Position numbers and translations under genes: made by a program. The notes below the pieces were generated by a model that had not been told where the DNA came from, did not search any database, and worked only from the letters and a program-made list of their open reading frames with translations. A stretch of DNA of 37,483 nt, taken from positions 1 to 37,483 of the forward strand of contig CALLIO010000108.1 in assembly GCA_938009055.1 (NCBI GenBank), given 5' to 3'. The DNA is from an uncultured Altererythrobacter sp. Its GTDB lineage: Bacteria > Pseudomonadota > Alphaproteobacteria > Sphingomonadales > Sphingomonadaceae. Below are positions 1 through 7,712 of this stretch, piece after piece; within the stretch, counting starts at the first letter, position 1; every line of letters starts with the position of its first letter.

Positions 1-471
1 AGCGGTGACCGCGTGGTCGTGCCGAGCCGCACTTGTTTTGACAAAGATCTGGCTCGCCCGACGCCTCTGACGCCTCCTGGCATCCGCGTCTATATGTCCA
101 ACCTCACCCAAAGCGCTAACAACAACGCCGGAGCTGCAATCGGACATCAAACCACGTCGCTGCCCTATGGCACCCGCTTACTTCAGGCATTGGTTGCGGC
201 CAATTGTGTCGGTGGAAGCTATATGAATGCCGACAGGCGCGCAGTGCTTATTTCTCGCAATCCGATGAACGGCCGCAGCGTCGTGATTGAGCGGGATATT
301 GAAAAGCTGGTGCGAGATGCCTCGCGCGATGCGCATGATCCCTATCTCATGCCAGGCGACTCTATCGCTTGCTACGACAGTCGCCTGACAAATCTGCGCG
401 AGGCAATTGGATTGGTTTCGCAAGTAGGAAGCACTGCGACCCCGGCAATCCTATTGGATAGCGCGCTATGA
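1..471 (+). CDS. Polysaccharide export protein, Wza/SLBB type (3' part only)
   Basis: The reading frame is open from the first base of the window, so the gene begins upstream and only about 156 C-terminal residues are seen. The visible part resembles the SLBB soluble domain of outer-membrane polysaccharide exporters: a SLPYGTRLLQAL-like segment, then a strand-rich region that ends in an LMPGDSIACYDSRL segment typical of these repeats. Family proteins form the outer-membrane channel through which capsule or exopolysaccharide leaves the cell. Its stop overlaps the start of the next gene by 4 bp (ATGA), which indicates translational coupling with the Wzz-like co-polymerase, its usual partner. 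The lipoprotein signal and the Poly_export domain lie outside the window, so the assignment rests on the C-terminal domain and the neighbourhood. Confidence 0.75.
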   Translation, partial: SGDRVVVPSRTCFDKDLARPTPLTPPGIRVYMSNLTQSANNNAGAAIGHQTTSLPYGTRLLQALVAANCVGGSYMNADRRAVLISRNPMNGRSVVIERDIEKLVRDASRDAHDPYLMPGDSIACYDSRLTNLREAIGLVSQVGSTATPAILLDSAL

Positions 472-1901
472 TCCAGGATCCCCCTCAAATCCCTGCGGAC
501 TCTATCGCTCGCCCCAGGCTTTTGGAGCGCGCTTGGGTTCTCGTTCGTGACGGGCTGCCTTCGATTGGGCGCTATCGCCGCTATATTGTTGCCATTGTAC
601 TTCCATTGGCGGTGATATGGGGCATTGCAATTGCGTTTCTTGCGCTGACCCCTGACCGCTTCGACAGCCGAATGACGCTGATCCTTCCGGGTAGCGGCGT
701 TGGCGCTACGATGAATCTGGAGTCGATTGGCCAAGCAACTGCTAGCACAAATTCGGCCTTTTCCAGTGCAACGCTCAGCCCGACCGAGAACTATAAGCGA
801 CTATTGATGTCACACCTTGTGCTTGAAGAAGCTTCGAAGCGAACAGGCGAAGACGTAAAGGATTTTCCCGAGCCTTCGATCAAGCTTATTGATCAAACAA
901 ATCTAATCGAGGTGCGCCTTCCAGGAGGGTCGTCTGAACAAGCACAAAAGCGTATGAAAGCACTGAGCGGTGCATTCCATGATGCGCTTACGGAATTGCG
1001 TGAGGACGAGGCCAGCAGCCGTGAAGATGCAGATTCTGGTCGAATTGCCGAGTTGCGCAAAAAGGTGGATATCGCACAGAAGGAATTGCTCGAATTCCAA
1101 ACGCGTACTGGCTTGGTCTCGCTTGATCAGTTTGCCTCGCGCATGTCTGCGCTTGATCAGCTTAAGCAAAACGAGAGGGAACGACGGGTGCGTTTGGTGG
1201 AAAGCAGTTCTGCGACAAGCCGCTTATCCTCGACCCTTAACGTTTCTTTAGCTCAGGCTCGTCGGGCTATGCAGCTCAAAGCAGACCCTGAGTTTAGCAC
1301 CTTGCTCAAGCGCTATGCTCAGTCTTCTGGAGCCCATGCCGAAAGCAGTGCGACCTTAGGTGATGCCCATGCCGACATCGAGGAACTGACAGCGGAGAAA
1401 TCGACCCTTCGATCCGCAATGATGAAGCGCGGCACAGCCCTCACTGGAATGGGAGGAAACCAGGTGATGAAATTTGCCGACCTTGCAGTCTCAGATACAC
1501 GTGAGAGCCTTTTCGCAAGCCTGACCGAGCGTGATAGCAGCAATGCGGGCAACGGTGCGGCCGTGGCCGAACTCAAACGTCAAATTGCTGCGGAGACCAC
1601 AAAGACACGCCGACAAGTTGGACAAGCTGCGGAGCTCGCAGATCTTACAAGAGATCTTCGGGTTGCCGAGGCTGTATTCAGCTCGGCTCTCGCCCAGCTT
1701 GATACCAACAAGTCAGATCCATTTGCGTCTTATCCGCTTGTGCAAACACTGGAAGCGCCTTCATTGCCTAGAGAAAAGTCTGGTCCATCGACGTTAATCG
1801 CAATCGCCGGAGCGTTGGGCGCTTCATTCTTCATTCTAATCGGGTTCATGCTGCTGTGGCTACGCCAACCGATCATCCGAAAACTGCTGCCGAACGCCTA
1901 G
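468..1901 (+). CDS. Wzz/GumC-like polysaccharide co-polymerase, without a kinase domain
   Basis: This 477-residue protein has the layout of polysaccharide co-polymerases. There is an N-terminal membrane helix (about residues 38-60), a long periplasmic domain rich in heptad-like helices (about 175-410), and a C-terminal membrane helix (about 443-467) followed by a short basic tail. Family members control chain length and link the Wzy polymerase to the Wza channel across the periplasm. The protein ends directly after the second helix, so no BY-kinase (Wzc-type) domain is fused, and no separate kinase gene is visible in the window. The ATG overlaps the stop of the exporter gene by 4 bp, and the 3' end overlaps the next gene by 46 bp, so the three genes form one tight operon. 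Confidence 0.8.
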   Translation: MIQDPPQIPADSIARPRLLERAWVLVRDGLPSIGRYRRYIVAIVLPLAVIWGIAIAFLALTPDRFDSRMTLILPGSGVGATMNLESIGQATASTNSAFSSATLSPTENYKRLLMSHLVLEEASKRTGEDVKDFPEPSIKLIDQTNLIEVRLPGGSSEQAQKRMKALSGAFHDALTELREDEASSREDADSGRIAELRKKVDIAQKELLEFQTRTGLVSLDQFASRMSALDQLKQNERERRVRLVESSSATSRLSSTLNVSLAQARRAMQLKADPEFSTLLKRYAQSSGAHAESSATLGDAHADIEELTAEKSTLRSAMMKRGTALTGMGGNQVMKFADLAVSDTRESLFASLTERDSSNAGNGAAVAELKRQIAAETTKTRRQVGQAAELADLTRDLRVAEAVFSSALAQLDTNKSDPFASYPLVQTLEAPSLPREKSGPSTLIAIAGALGASFFILIGFMLLWLRQPIIRKLLPNA

Positions 1902-3139
1902 TCAGCACGGCTATAGAGAGCACCTGGCTGCTTTGGCTGTTGGGCGCTCTTTATGTGGCGGGCCCTGCGTTAGGTTGGGCGCTTGGGGGATTGGCGTGCC
2001 TTTCCCTCTATATTGGCGCTCAGAATCCGAACGCGCCGCCACGTGGGCCTTTCAGCAGAGCGATCATCTTGTGGCTTTTCGGAATGACCGCAATGCTCGT
2101 CATTTTGTGGATTGGTCACGCTACACATGAGCTCGGCGTCGGCCAGACAGTAAAATCGAGCGTCGGTTGGGCAAAGGGATGGGCTCTCATCGCTCTTTTT
2201 TTGTTTGCAGGCGCTTCGCTAGGGATCAGATCCGAAGTTATCTCGCGGGCTGTTTGTAGGCTCGGATTGCAAACTTTGCTCTTGATACCGGTTTTCCTGG
2301 TTGCACCCTATATCGGCTTGCCTGAACAATTATGGGTATCGCCCCTTAAAGTTTTGGGCGGTTCGGGGCCGGAGTATTTTGCCGCCACACTTTACACACT
2401 CGAGCCCGGCACTGGTGCCCCGCGTTGGCAGTTCTTTGCTCCGTGGTCGCCCGCAGCCGGTATGATGGGTGTGATATTTGTCTTACTGGCAATGCTAGAA
2501 AAGAACGCAAGGTGGAAGGCAATTGGGCTTCTCGCGGGTCTTTGTCTCGCGCTCCTCTCACAATCGCGCTTGGCGCTAGTGGCGCTTGTTGTCGTCTTGC
2601 CTGCAGGTTGGGCAATCGTAAGGCTAAACCGTCCATCCCTTTGGCTGGCCGCCGCACCCGTGATCCTTGCTACGGGAATTCTTGGCCCAACTCTTGTTGA
2701 GCTAGCTGAAGCAGCCTTAGCAGAATTCTCTGCAGCAAGAGCGGATTCAAGCCGGGTTAGAGCAACGCTCGGGCGGATAGCGATTGAACGCTGGCAAAAT
2801 GAAGCCTTCTGGTTTGGCCACGGAATTGTTGAGAATGGCCCGCACTTGGTCGAATATATGCCAATCGGCAGCCATCATAGTTGGTACGGTCTATTGTTCG
2901 TCAAAGGCTTGGCCGGCGTTGTGTCATTGGCTGTACCTTTAGGCGTCACAGTCGCCATCCTCGCAGCCAAGGCCTATCGAAGTGAAGTTGCGCAAAACGC
3001 TTTGTGTTTGAGCCTTGTACTGGTTCTCTATTCCTTCGGAGAGAACCTCGAGATCCTTGCCTATCTTTATTGGCCAGCGCTGCTTGTCATGGGGCAAGCG
3101 CTTAATACCTCTAAGCCAAGCCAAAGTCGCTCCCAATAA
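1856..3139 (+). CDS. Wzy polymerase / O-antigen ligase-like membrane protein
   Basis: The 427-residue product is strongly hydrophobic, with roughly ten predicted membrane segments and a larger periplasmic loop before the last helices. That loop contains an IGSHHSWYGLLFVKG segment resembling the conserved loop of O-antigen ligase/Wzy-type proteins. Such proteins polymerise or ligate lipid-linked oligosaccharides at the periplasmic face of the inner membrane, and the position directly after Wza- and Wzz-like genes fits a polymerase. The start used is a GTG lying 46 bp inside the preceding gene. No strong ribosome binding site is seen there, so translation probably depends on coupling and the exact start is uncertain. 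Polymerase and ligase cannot be told apart by sequence alone. Confidence 0.7.
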   Translation: MATPTDHPKTAAERLVSTAIESTWLLWLLGALYVAGPALGWALGGLACLSLYIGAQNPNAPPRGPFSRAIILWLFGMTAMLVILWIGHATHELGVGQTVKSSVGWAKGWALIALFLFAGASLGIRSEVISRAVCRLGLQTLLLIPVFLVAPYIGLPEQLWVSPLKVLGGSGPEYFAATLYTLEPGTGAPRWQFFAPWSPAAGMMGVIFVLLAMLEKNARWKAIGLLAGLCLALLSQSRLALVALVVVLPAGWAIVRLNRPSLWLAAAPVILATGILGPTLVELAEAALAEFSAARADSSRVRATLGRIAIERWQNEAFWFGHGIVENGPHLVEYMPIGSHHSWYGLLFVKGLAGVVSLAVPLGVTVAILAAKAYRSEVAQNALCLSLVLVLYSFGENLEILAYLYWPALLVMGQALNTSKPSQSRSQ

Positions 3140-3145
3140 CGTGAA

Positions 3146-3211
3146 AGATCGCCGGCCCGCGCTTGAATCGGGACGGCGATCTCTGGGTACCGGTGGCCGG
3201 AGACGGCCACC
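3146..3211. terminator. Double hairpin between convergent operons
   Basis: Two strong hairpins fill the gap between the convergent Wzy-like and GT4 genes. The first pairs 3146-3154 with 3174-3182 (AGATCGCCG/CGGCGATCT), with an inner CCCG/CGGG stem at 3156-3159/3169-3172. The second is a perfect 8-bp stem, 3192-3199 with 3204-3211, closed by a GAGA tetraloop of the GNRA class. Neither is followed by a clear T-run. A bidirectional terminator or 3'-end protector is the likely role. Confidence 0.6.
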
Positions 3212-3225
3212 CTCGTATATCTTAT

Positions 3226-4218
3226 CTACTCAGTGCAGGCCTGTGAGAAAAGACGAAGCCAACCGCGCAAGATCTCGGCATGTTGGTTGGCAACTTCGAG
3301 CCGCCCAGTGCGACCCATCACGGCGAGCGGAGCGCGTCTAGCCCGCTTTATAGCTACGGCGATCTCTTCCGGAGAGCCCATTTTTGCAACCAGACCTGCA
3401 TTTCCCACCTGTTCTGGCAGGCCGTCGACATCGGAAACCAAGATCGCTCTTCCAGCTAAGCGGGCCTCGGTTGCGACGAGGCCAAACGCTTCATAGCGTG
3501 AGGGGACAACAACTGCATCACACCGAGCGAGGTAGGGACTTGGGTCACTGCTGGGTCCAAATACTTCGACGTTTGGCACCTCTTCAGCCATTCTCTTGAG
3601 CTGTTTTGCATTCGGCCCATCACCGAAAATCTGCAGCGAAACGCTGGAACTGCCACATTGGCACATAGCGGCGATGAGATTCTCGAAGTTCTTAACTTCG
3701 GCGAAGCGGCCGTAGGCCAAGAGTTTGAGAGGTCTGCCAGACCTTACTTCCGCTTCTGGCAAAGTAAGCAGGTCAAATCGACCACTCCAAGGGTGGATTG
3801 TTTCAAGTTTGCTTTTGGGAATTCCTACGGTCTCACGAAACCAACTTTGCTGCGCATTGGATACGCAAACCAAGCGATCGCAGAATAGAGCGCCTAGACG
3901 CAACATGGTGCGGAAACGCAGCTTTGATTGCACCTTAGTCGCTTCGAATGCGCGTGTGTAGCTGTGCTCGACGTGAATGATCATTGCCTTCGGATTGCGA
4001 AACCGCAAACTGGAGAGAAATGGCAAGCGTCCCACGGAAAAGGGCATGTGATCGACGATCACGTCCGCCTTAAGCGCGGGAGCTAGCCTAGAGTCGGCAC
4101 GCGTTGCGCGAACGTCAGAACTGGCGACATTCTGCAGTTTCGGATGCTCAAACAAGGTGAGAGCTCTGGTCACCCCACCCATCGCAAAATCATCGAGCAG
4201 GTGGATAACTCTTAGCAT
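3226..4218 (-). CDS. Glycosyltransferase family 4 (GT-B fold)
   Basis: Starting at the ATG at 4218, the product is 330 residues. It opens with MLRVIHLLDDFAMGGVTRAL, a GT4 N-terminal nucleotide-fold start with the glycine-rich donor-side loop. The C-terminal half carries the standard GT4 signature: AYGRFAEVKNFENLI, IFGDGPNAKQLK, then VVVPSRYEAFGLVATEARLAG with the E-x7-E donor-binding motif. These enzymes transfer a sugar from a nucleotide donor to the growing lipid-linked repeat unit at the cytoplasmic membrane face. The frame stays open further upstream, but that extension overlaps the preceding GT2 gene and does not look like GT sequence. The chosen start overlaps the GT2 stop by 7 bp, consistent with coupled translation. 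Donor and linkage are unknown. Confidence 0.85.
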   Translation of the reverse strand: MLRVIHLLDDFAMGGVTRALTLFEHPKLQNVASSDVRATRADSRLAPALKADVIVDHMPFSVGRLPFLSSLRFRNPKAMIIHVEHSYTRAFEATKVQSKLRFRTMLRLGALFCDRLVCVSNAQQSWFRETVGIPKSKLETIHPWSGRFDLLTLPEAEVRSGRPLKLLAYGRFAEVKNFENLIAAMCQCGSSSVSLQIFGDGPNAKQLKRMAEEVPNVEVFGPSSDPSPYLARCDAVVVPSRYEAFGLVATEARLAGRAILVSDVDGLPEQVGNAGLVAKMGSPEEIAVAIKRARRAPLAVMGRTGRLEVANQHAEILRGWLRLFSQACTE

Positions 4219-5201
4219 GCGGCACCCTTCATGCAGGGGCGCGCCAATGCAAAGAAGCGTTCTTTGCCAAGTACCAATCCAGCGAGAATAGCTCCGCCAG
4301 TCACAGTTGACTTGCGAGGTTCTTCCAAGAGGATTTGCGGCTTCAGAGCCAAGGCACGTTTCAGAAAATCGAGTGCCAATACGAAATTGCCAAGTTGAAG
4401 GGAGCGCCGCGCTAGATAGCGCAATTGATATGCTCTGGCCTTGTCGCCATACTTGTCGACGAATTGGGGAGCGTAGCTTGCGAGTTTGCGAAGCATGCGG
4501 TTCCAACTGAGATATTGTTTTACGACATTGGCCGACAATGCTCCAGCTATGATCCGGTAGTCAGTGAGTTGGCCTCCTATCCCCTCGAATGCGACGCCAT
4601 GCTGCACAGCCAGGCGGATCCAAAGCTCGATATCTTCTGATTGACGAAAGCTCTCGTCGAACCAGCAATTCCGGCCGACATCTGTCGGATGAGGAAACAG
4701 TGCACGGTCAAGCGCTGATTTGCGCAAGACCGGTGCGCTACCGTTTCCGATCGGATTGCGATTGATGATATCGGAAGAGCTGACGCGGCCAATTTTAGGG
4801 TGCATGGAGACAGCTAGAATTTCCCCATTTGCATCCATGAAGCGCGAACCTGCATAGCTAACTCCGACCCCCGGGTTCGCGGTCAAATGGATGAAATGCA
4901 GCATGAGTTTGTCCTTATGCCAGCGATCATCAGAATCCAGCAGGGCGACAAACTGTCCTTTCGCGTTTGCGATGCCCGTATTGCGTGCACCGGCAAGACC
5001 GCGATTGGTCTGGCATACAATGCGGATCCGCGGATCTGAGAATTCGCGCACGATCTGCATGGAGCGGTCAGGTCCGCCATCATCCACACAAATCAGCTCA
5101 AAATCATCAAAGCTTTGATCAAGAACCGATTGCACGGCTTCTGCGACATAGTCTTCGACATTGTAGATTGGCATCACGACAGAAATAGTAGGGGTGTTCA
5201 T
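4212..5201 (-). CDS. Glycosyltransferase family 2 (GT-A fold)
   Basis: The 329-residue product begins with the GT2 signature TISVVMPIYNVEDYVAEAVQS. It then shows the nucleotide-binding DDGGPD segment (about residues 40-45) and the metal-binding DSDDRW motif (about 89-94). The C-terminal third is helical and resembles that of the neighbouring GT2 protein. It would add one sugar to the exopolysaccharide repeat unit in the cytoplasm. The gene lies third in the minus-strand flippase operon, 27 bp after the other GT2 gene, and its stop overlaps the start of the GT4 gene. Base and codon use look like the neighbours. The sugar donor cannot be inferred. Confidence 0.88.
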   Translation of the reverse strand: MNTPTISVVMPIYNVEDYVAEAVQSVLDQSFDDFELICVDDGGPDRSMQIVREFSDPRIRIVCQTNRGLAGARNTGIANAKGQFVALLDSDDRWHKDKLMLHFIHLTANPGVGVSYAGSRFMDANGEILAVSMHPKIGRVSSSDIINRNPIGNGSAPVLRKSALDRALFPHPTDVGRNCWFDESFRQSEDIELWIRLAVQHGVAFEGIGGQLTDYRIIAGALSANVVKQYLSWNRMLRKLASYAPQFVDKYGDKARAYQLRYLARRSLQLGNFVLALDFLKRALALKPQILLEEPRKSTVTGGAILAGLVLGKERFFALARPCMKGAAC

Positions 5202-5228
5202 TTTTAGTCTCCGAGAAAGAGGTTTGGC

Positions 5229-6158
5229 TCAAGCGAAAAGAGAGCGTCGAACTGAAAGGGGAACGGCAGATCCGGCTAGGGCACCGACCATGGTCAGGGC
5301 GCTGCGATGCCCAGCGGAAAGGAATGTTTTGGGGTCGGCCGCCATGCCCCTGCGGACAAAGTTGCGAGCGACTGACATTTCTGCGCCGGCTCTGAGGGCA
5401 CGGCGTGCTAGATAGCGACAGTAAGTCGCCTCAGCGCTGGCGAGTTCGAATTCACCCAGATATTCGCTTGCGAACTGGCGCCAATTGCTGAGCATTGCTT
5501 CAAAGTCGCACGACAAGCCATCTTCGCTCAATCGATAGTTCACCAGCGGTGTATCTGTGCCTCTTACAAGGCCGCCGGACTCGATCAGGCGCGCTAAGAA
5601 CTCTTGATCTTCGGCGTATCGCATGTCTTCGTCGAACCCTCCGAGTTCTTCGAACAATTGGGCGTCCACAACCAGATTTGATGTTGTGCATACTGCGTTT
5701 TCGATCAGAACGTCGCTAAGGTGGAGATAGCCATAAGGGGGCTTTGATTGACTGCGCTTCTTGGAAAGAGAGCCAGCCTGATCTGGGCAAAAGGAAACCT
5801 TGGCAAAGCTCGCATCCAGCAGGTCGTCTGACCGGTGAAGGGCAAGATGATGAACTAGTTTGTCTGCATCCCATTGGTCGTCAGCGTCGAGGAATGCCAG
5901 CAAACGGCCCTTGGCCAATCGTGCGCCAAAGTTTCTGGTGGCAGAGACTCCCGAATTGGGTTGAGAAAGGGTGCGTATACGTTGATCCTGAGCAGCCAGT
6001 TCTAACATCACGCTCATCGTCTCGTCGCTCGAACCATCGTCGATGATGATGATTTCAAAATCTTGGATGGTCTGCGAAAGCACGCTTTCTACGGTCGACT
6101 GCAACGTCGAGACAGCATTGTATGCAGGGATAATCACTGAGAATGTTGGCTTAAGCAT
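5229..6158 (-). CDS. Glycosyltransferase family 2 (GT-A fold)
   Basis: This 309-residue protein has a clear GT2 N-terminus (FSVIIPAYNAVSTLQSTVES), a DDGSSDET nucleotide-binding segment near residue 41 and a DADDQW metal-binding motif near residue 91. The pattern of C-terminal segments (YRLSEDGL, YCRYLARRAL) recurs in the adjacent GT2 protein (YRIIAGAL, YQLRYLARRSL), so the two genes may derive from an old duplication. The ATG overlaps the last 8 bp of the flippase gene, so it belongs to that operon. Its role is most likely transfer of one residue to the undecaprenyl-linked repeat unit. Confidence 0.88.
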   Translation of the reverse strand: MLKPTFSVIIPAYNAVSTLQSTVESVLSQTIQDFEIIIIDDGSSDETMSVMLELAAQDQRIRTLSQPNSGVSATRNFGARLAKGRLLAFLDADDQWDADKLVHHLALHRSDDLLDASFAKVSFCPDQAGSLSKKRSQSKPPYGYLHLSDVLIENAVCTTSNLVVDAQLFEELGGFDEDMRYAEDQEFLARLIESGGLVRGTDTPLVNYRLSEDGLSCDFEAMLSNWRQFASEYLGEFELASAEATYCRYLARRALRAGAEMSVARNFVRRGMAADPKTFLSAGHRSALTMVGALAGSAVPLSVRRSLFA

Positions 6159-7431
6159 GAGGCGGCTCCTTTAGGGTCGTATGGTGTTGTGATGGTTGGG
6201 CGCTGAAGTGGAGCAGCGCCGACAAGATGAGGACCAGGGCAAGACCAAAGCTGAAGCCAGCGGCTGCCCCTACAACGCTTGTGTGAGCGCCAAGCGCCAG
6301 TCCGATAAGCGCGGCACATGTTGCCAAGGTTGCGAGCGATGTTTCCGCTAGCGGCCTACCCAGAGCTCGATAACGCGCACCCAGAAGGGATCCGACGTAG
6401 AGCGGGATGGCAGCAGCGGTGAGCATCACTAGGATTGGGATTGCTGCTGCCCATTTGTTGCCGAAGACTACTGGAACGTAGAACGGGGCGAGCAAGGCTT
6501 GGGCCGCTACGAGCGGGAGCAAGACTGCAAGCCCCAGCCAAAACGATCTGCGAAATTCACTTTCCAAATGTTCGGCAGATTTTCCCGCCAAGTGAGGAAA
6601 CAGAACAGCATTGCAAGCACTCACGAAAGATTGGGTGATGCCAAGGCCTGCGTTGTAAGCGAAATAGTACAGCCCCAAAGCTTCGGTGCCGAGCATCGCG
6701 CCAACGAGCAGTTTGTCGCCATGTTGGCGGGCGGCAATGGTTATCTCTGTCCCCAGAACCGCAAGGCCGAACTGTTGGAAACGCTCGATAGGTGCGGCGA
6801 CGACCGAATGATCTGCTCGCCAATTGTAAGTTCCCTTTGCAAGGATGAGCCAGATGGGCGCTGTCAGGAGTTTAGGCAGAACGATCGCCCAGGCGCTTGG
6901 CCAGACAATGACCAACGCTAAAGTGAGCAGGCAATCCACGCCGTTTTGGATGGCCGCCACCTTAGCAACCGCGCCCATACGCTGAGCGCGCATTGCACGG
7001 AAAATCGGGACCAGTCCGCCAGGCATAAAGACATAAACGAGCGCAAGCACGGCGAGCATGCCAGCAGCTTCATGCTGGTCGAATACGAGCCACAAGAGCG
7101 ATGCAACAGCTAATTGAACGATGCCGACGGCTCCGCAGACAAACATAAAGAGTCGGCGAGCTGACAGCGATATCGCTTCAACTTCTTGATTGGTCGCAAT
7201 GATGATCCGCTGACCGATACCCACGTTTGAGAGTACGCGTACGAGCTCGAAAATGCTGAGCGCCAAAGCTGCCGTGCCAAGCAGCTCTGCTGAAATCTGG
7301 CGTGCAATAACAATGATTGCACCTAGCCGGATAACCCGCGTGAACGCCTCGGCTGAGCCAAAGGCCGCCACACCCCTAAGAAAGGGATGCCATTTCGACG
7401 GATCTTTATATTTGGCTAGGTTGGTAGTCAT
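6151..7431 (-). CDS. Wzx-like polysaccharide flippase (MOP/PST superfamily)
   Basis: The product is a roughly 426-residue integral membrane protein with about 12 hydrophobic segments and the sequence character of the oligosaccharide flippase family. An N-terminal segment GSAEAFTRVIRLGAIIVIAR is followed by ISAELLGTAALALSIFELV. Flippases of this family move undecaprenyl-linked repeat units to the periplasmic face for the Wzy polymerase. I chose the ATG at 7431 rather than the upstream TTG at 7467 because a GAGG sequence sits about 6 bases before the ATG. The gene heads the minus-strand operon, and its promoter should lie in the 7432-7712 intergenic region shared with the divergent fused transferase. 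Confidence 0.82.
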   Translation of the reverse strand: MTTNLAKYKDPSKWHPFLRGVAAFGSAEAFTRVIRLGAIIVIARQISAELLGTAALALSIFELVRVLSNVGIGQRIIIATNQEVEAISLSARRLFMFVCGAVGIVQLAVASLLWLVFDQHEAAGMLAVLALVYVFMPGGLVPIFRAMRAQRMGAVAKVAAIQNGVDCLLTLALVIVWPSAWAIVLPKLLTAPIWLILAKGTYNWRADHSVVAAPIERFQQFGLAVLGTEITIAARQHGDKLLVGAMLGTEALGLYYFAYNAGLGITQSFVSACNAVLFPHLAGKSAEHLESEFRRSFWLGLAVLLPLVAAQALLAPFYVPVVFGNKWAAAIPILVMLTAAAIPLYVGSLLGARYRALGRPLAETSLATLATCAALIGLALGAHTSVVGAAAGFSFGLALVLILSALLHFSAQPSQHHTTLKEPPHA

Positions 7432-7540
7432 TGACGCCTCGTGTGGTTTCGAAGCGATCAGTTTCAATTACCGTGCCAAACCAAGAAATGGCGGAATTCT
7501 GCGGTTTCTCGATGGGCTTGGCGGGAGCAAGTCCCAAAAT

Positions 7541-7586
7541 TGCGAAGGTTTTCGCATTTTGCGAACAATTCCCTCGCAAATCGCGA
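7541..7586. promoter_or_regulatory. Cluster of TGCGAA/TTCGCA elements in a divergent promoter region
   Basis: The intergenic region between the divergent flippase and fused-transferase genes contains TGCGAA (7541-7546), TTCGCA (7551-7556) and TGCGAA (7560-7565). These form two overlapping perfect inverted repeats with spacers of 4 and 3 bases. They are followed by a related TCGCAAATCGCGA stretch at about 7574-7586. The arrangement looks like an operator for a dimeric regulator that could control both directions. No regulator is assigned. Confidence 0.45.
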
Positions 7587-7712
7587 AAATTCTTATGCAA
7601 TCCCGTGGCTCTAGAAGTCTTTCATCAACAAAAACGTTTTTTTTCAGCTCTTTATGGAAATGGCACAAGGCTTGCCAGCATTGGTTCAAACTCAACCAAT
7701 GGAGTATGACCA

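Noticed and set aside
4219..4506. A 96-residue N-terminal extension of the GT4 protein
   Set aside because: It overlaps the preceding GT2 gene, and the GT4 fold begins exactly at the ATG at 4218.
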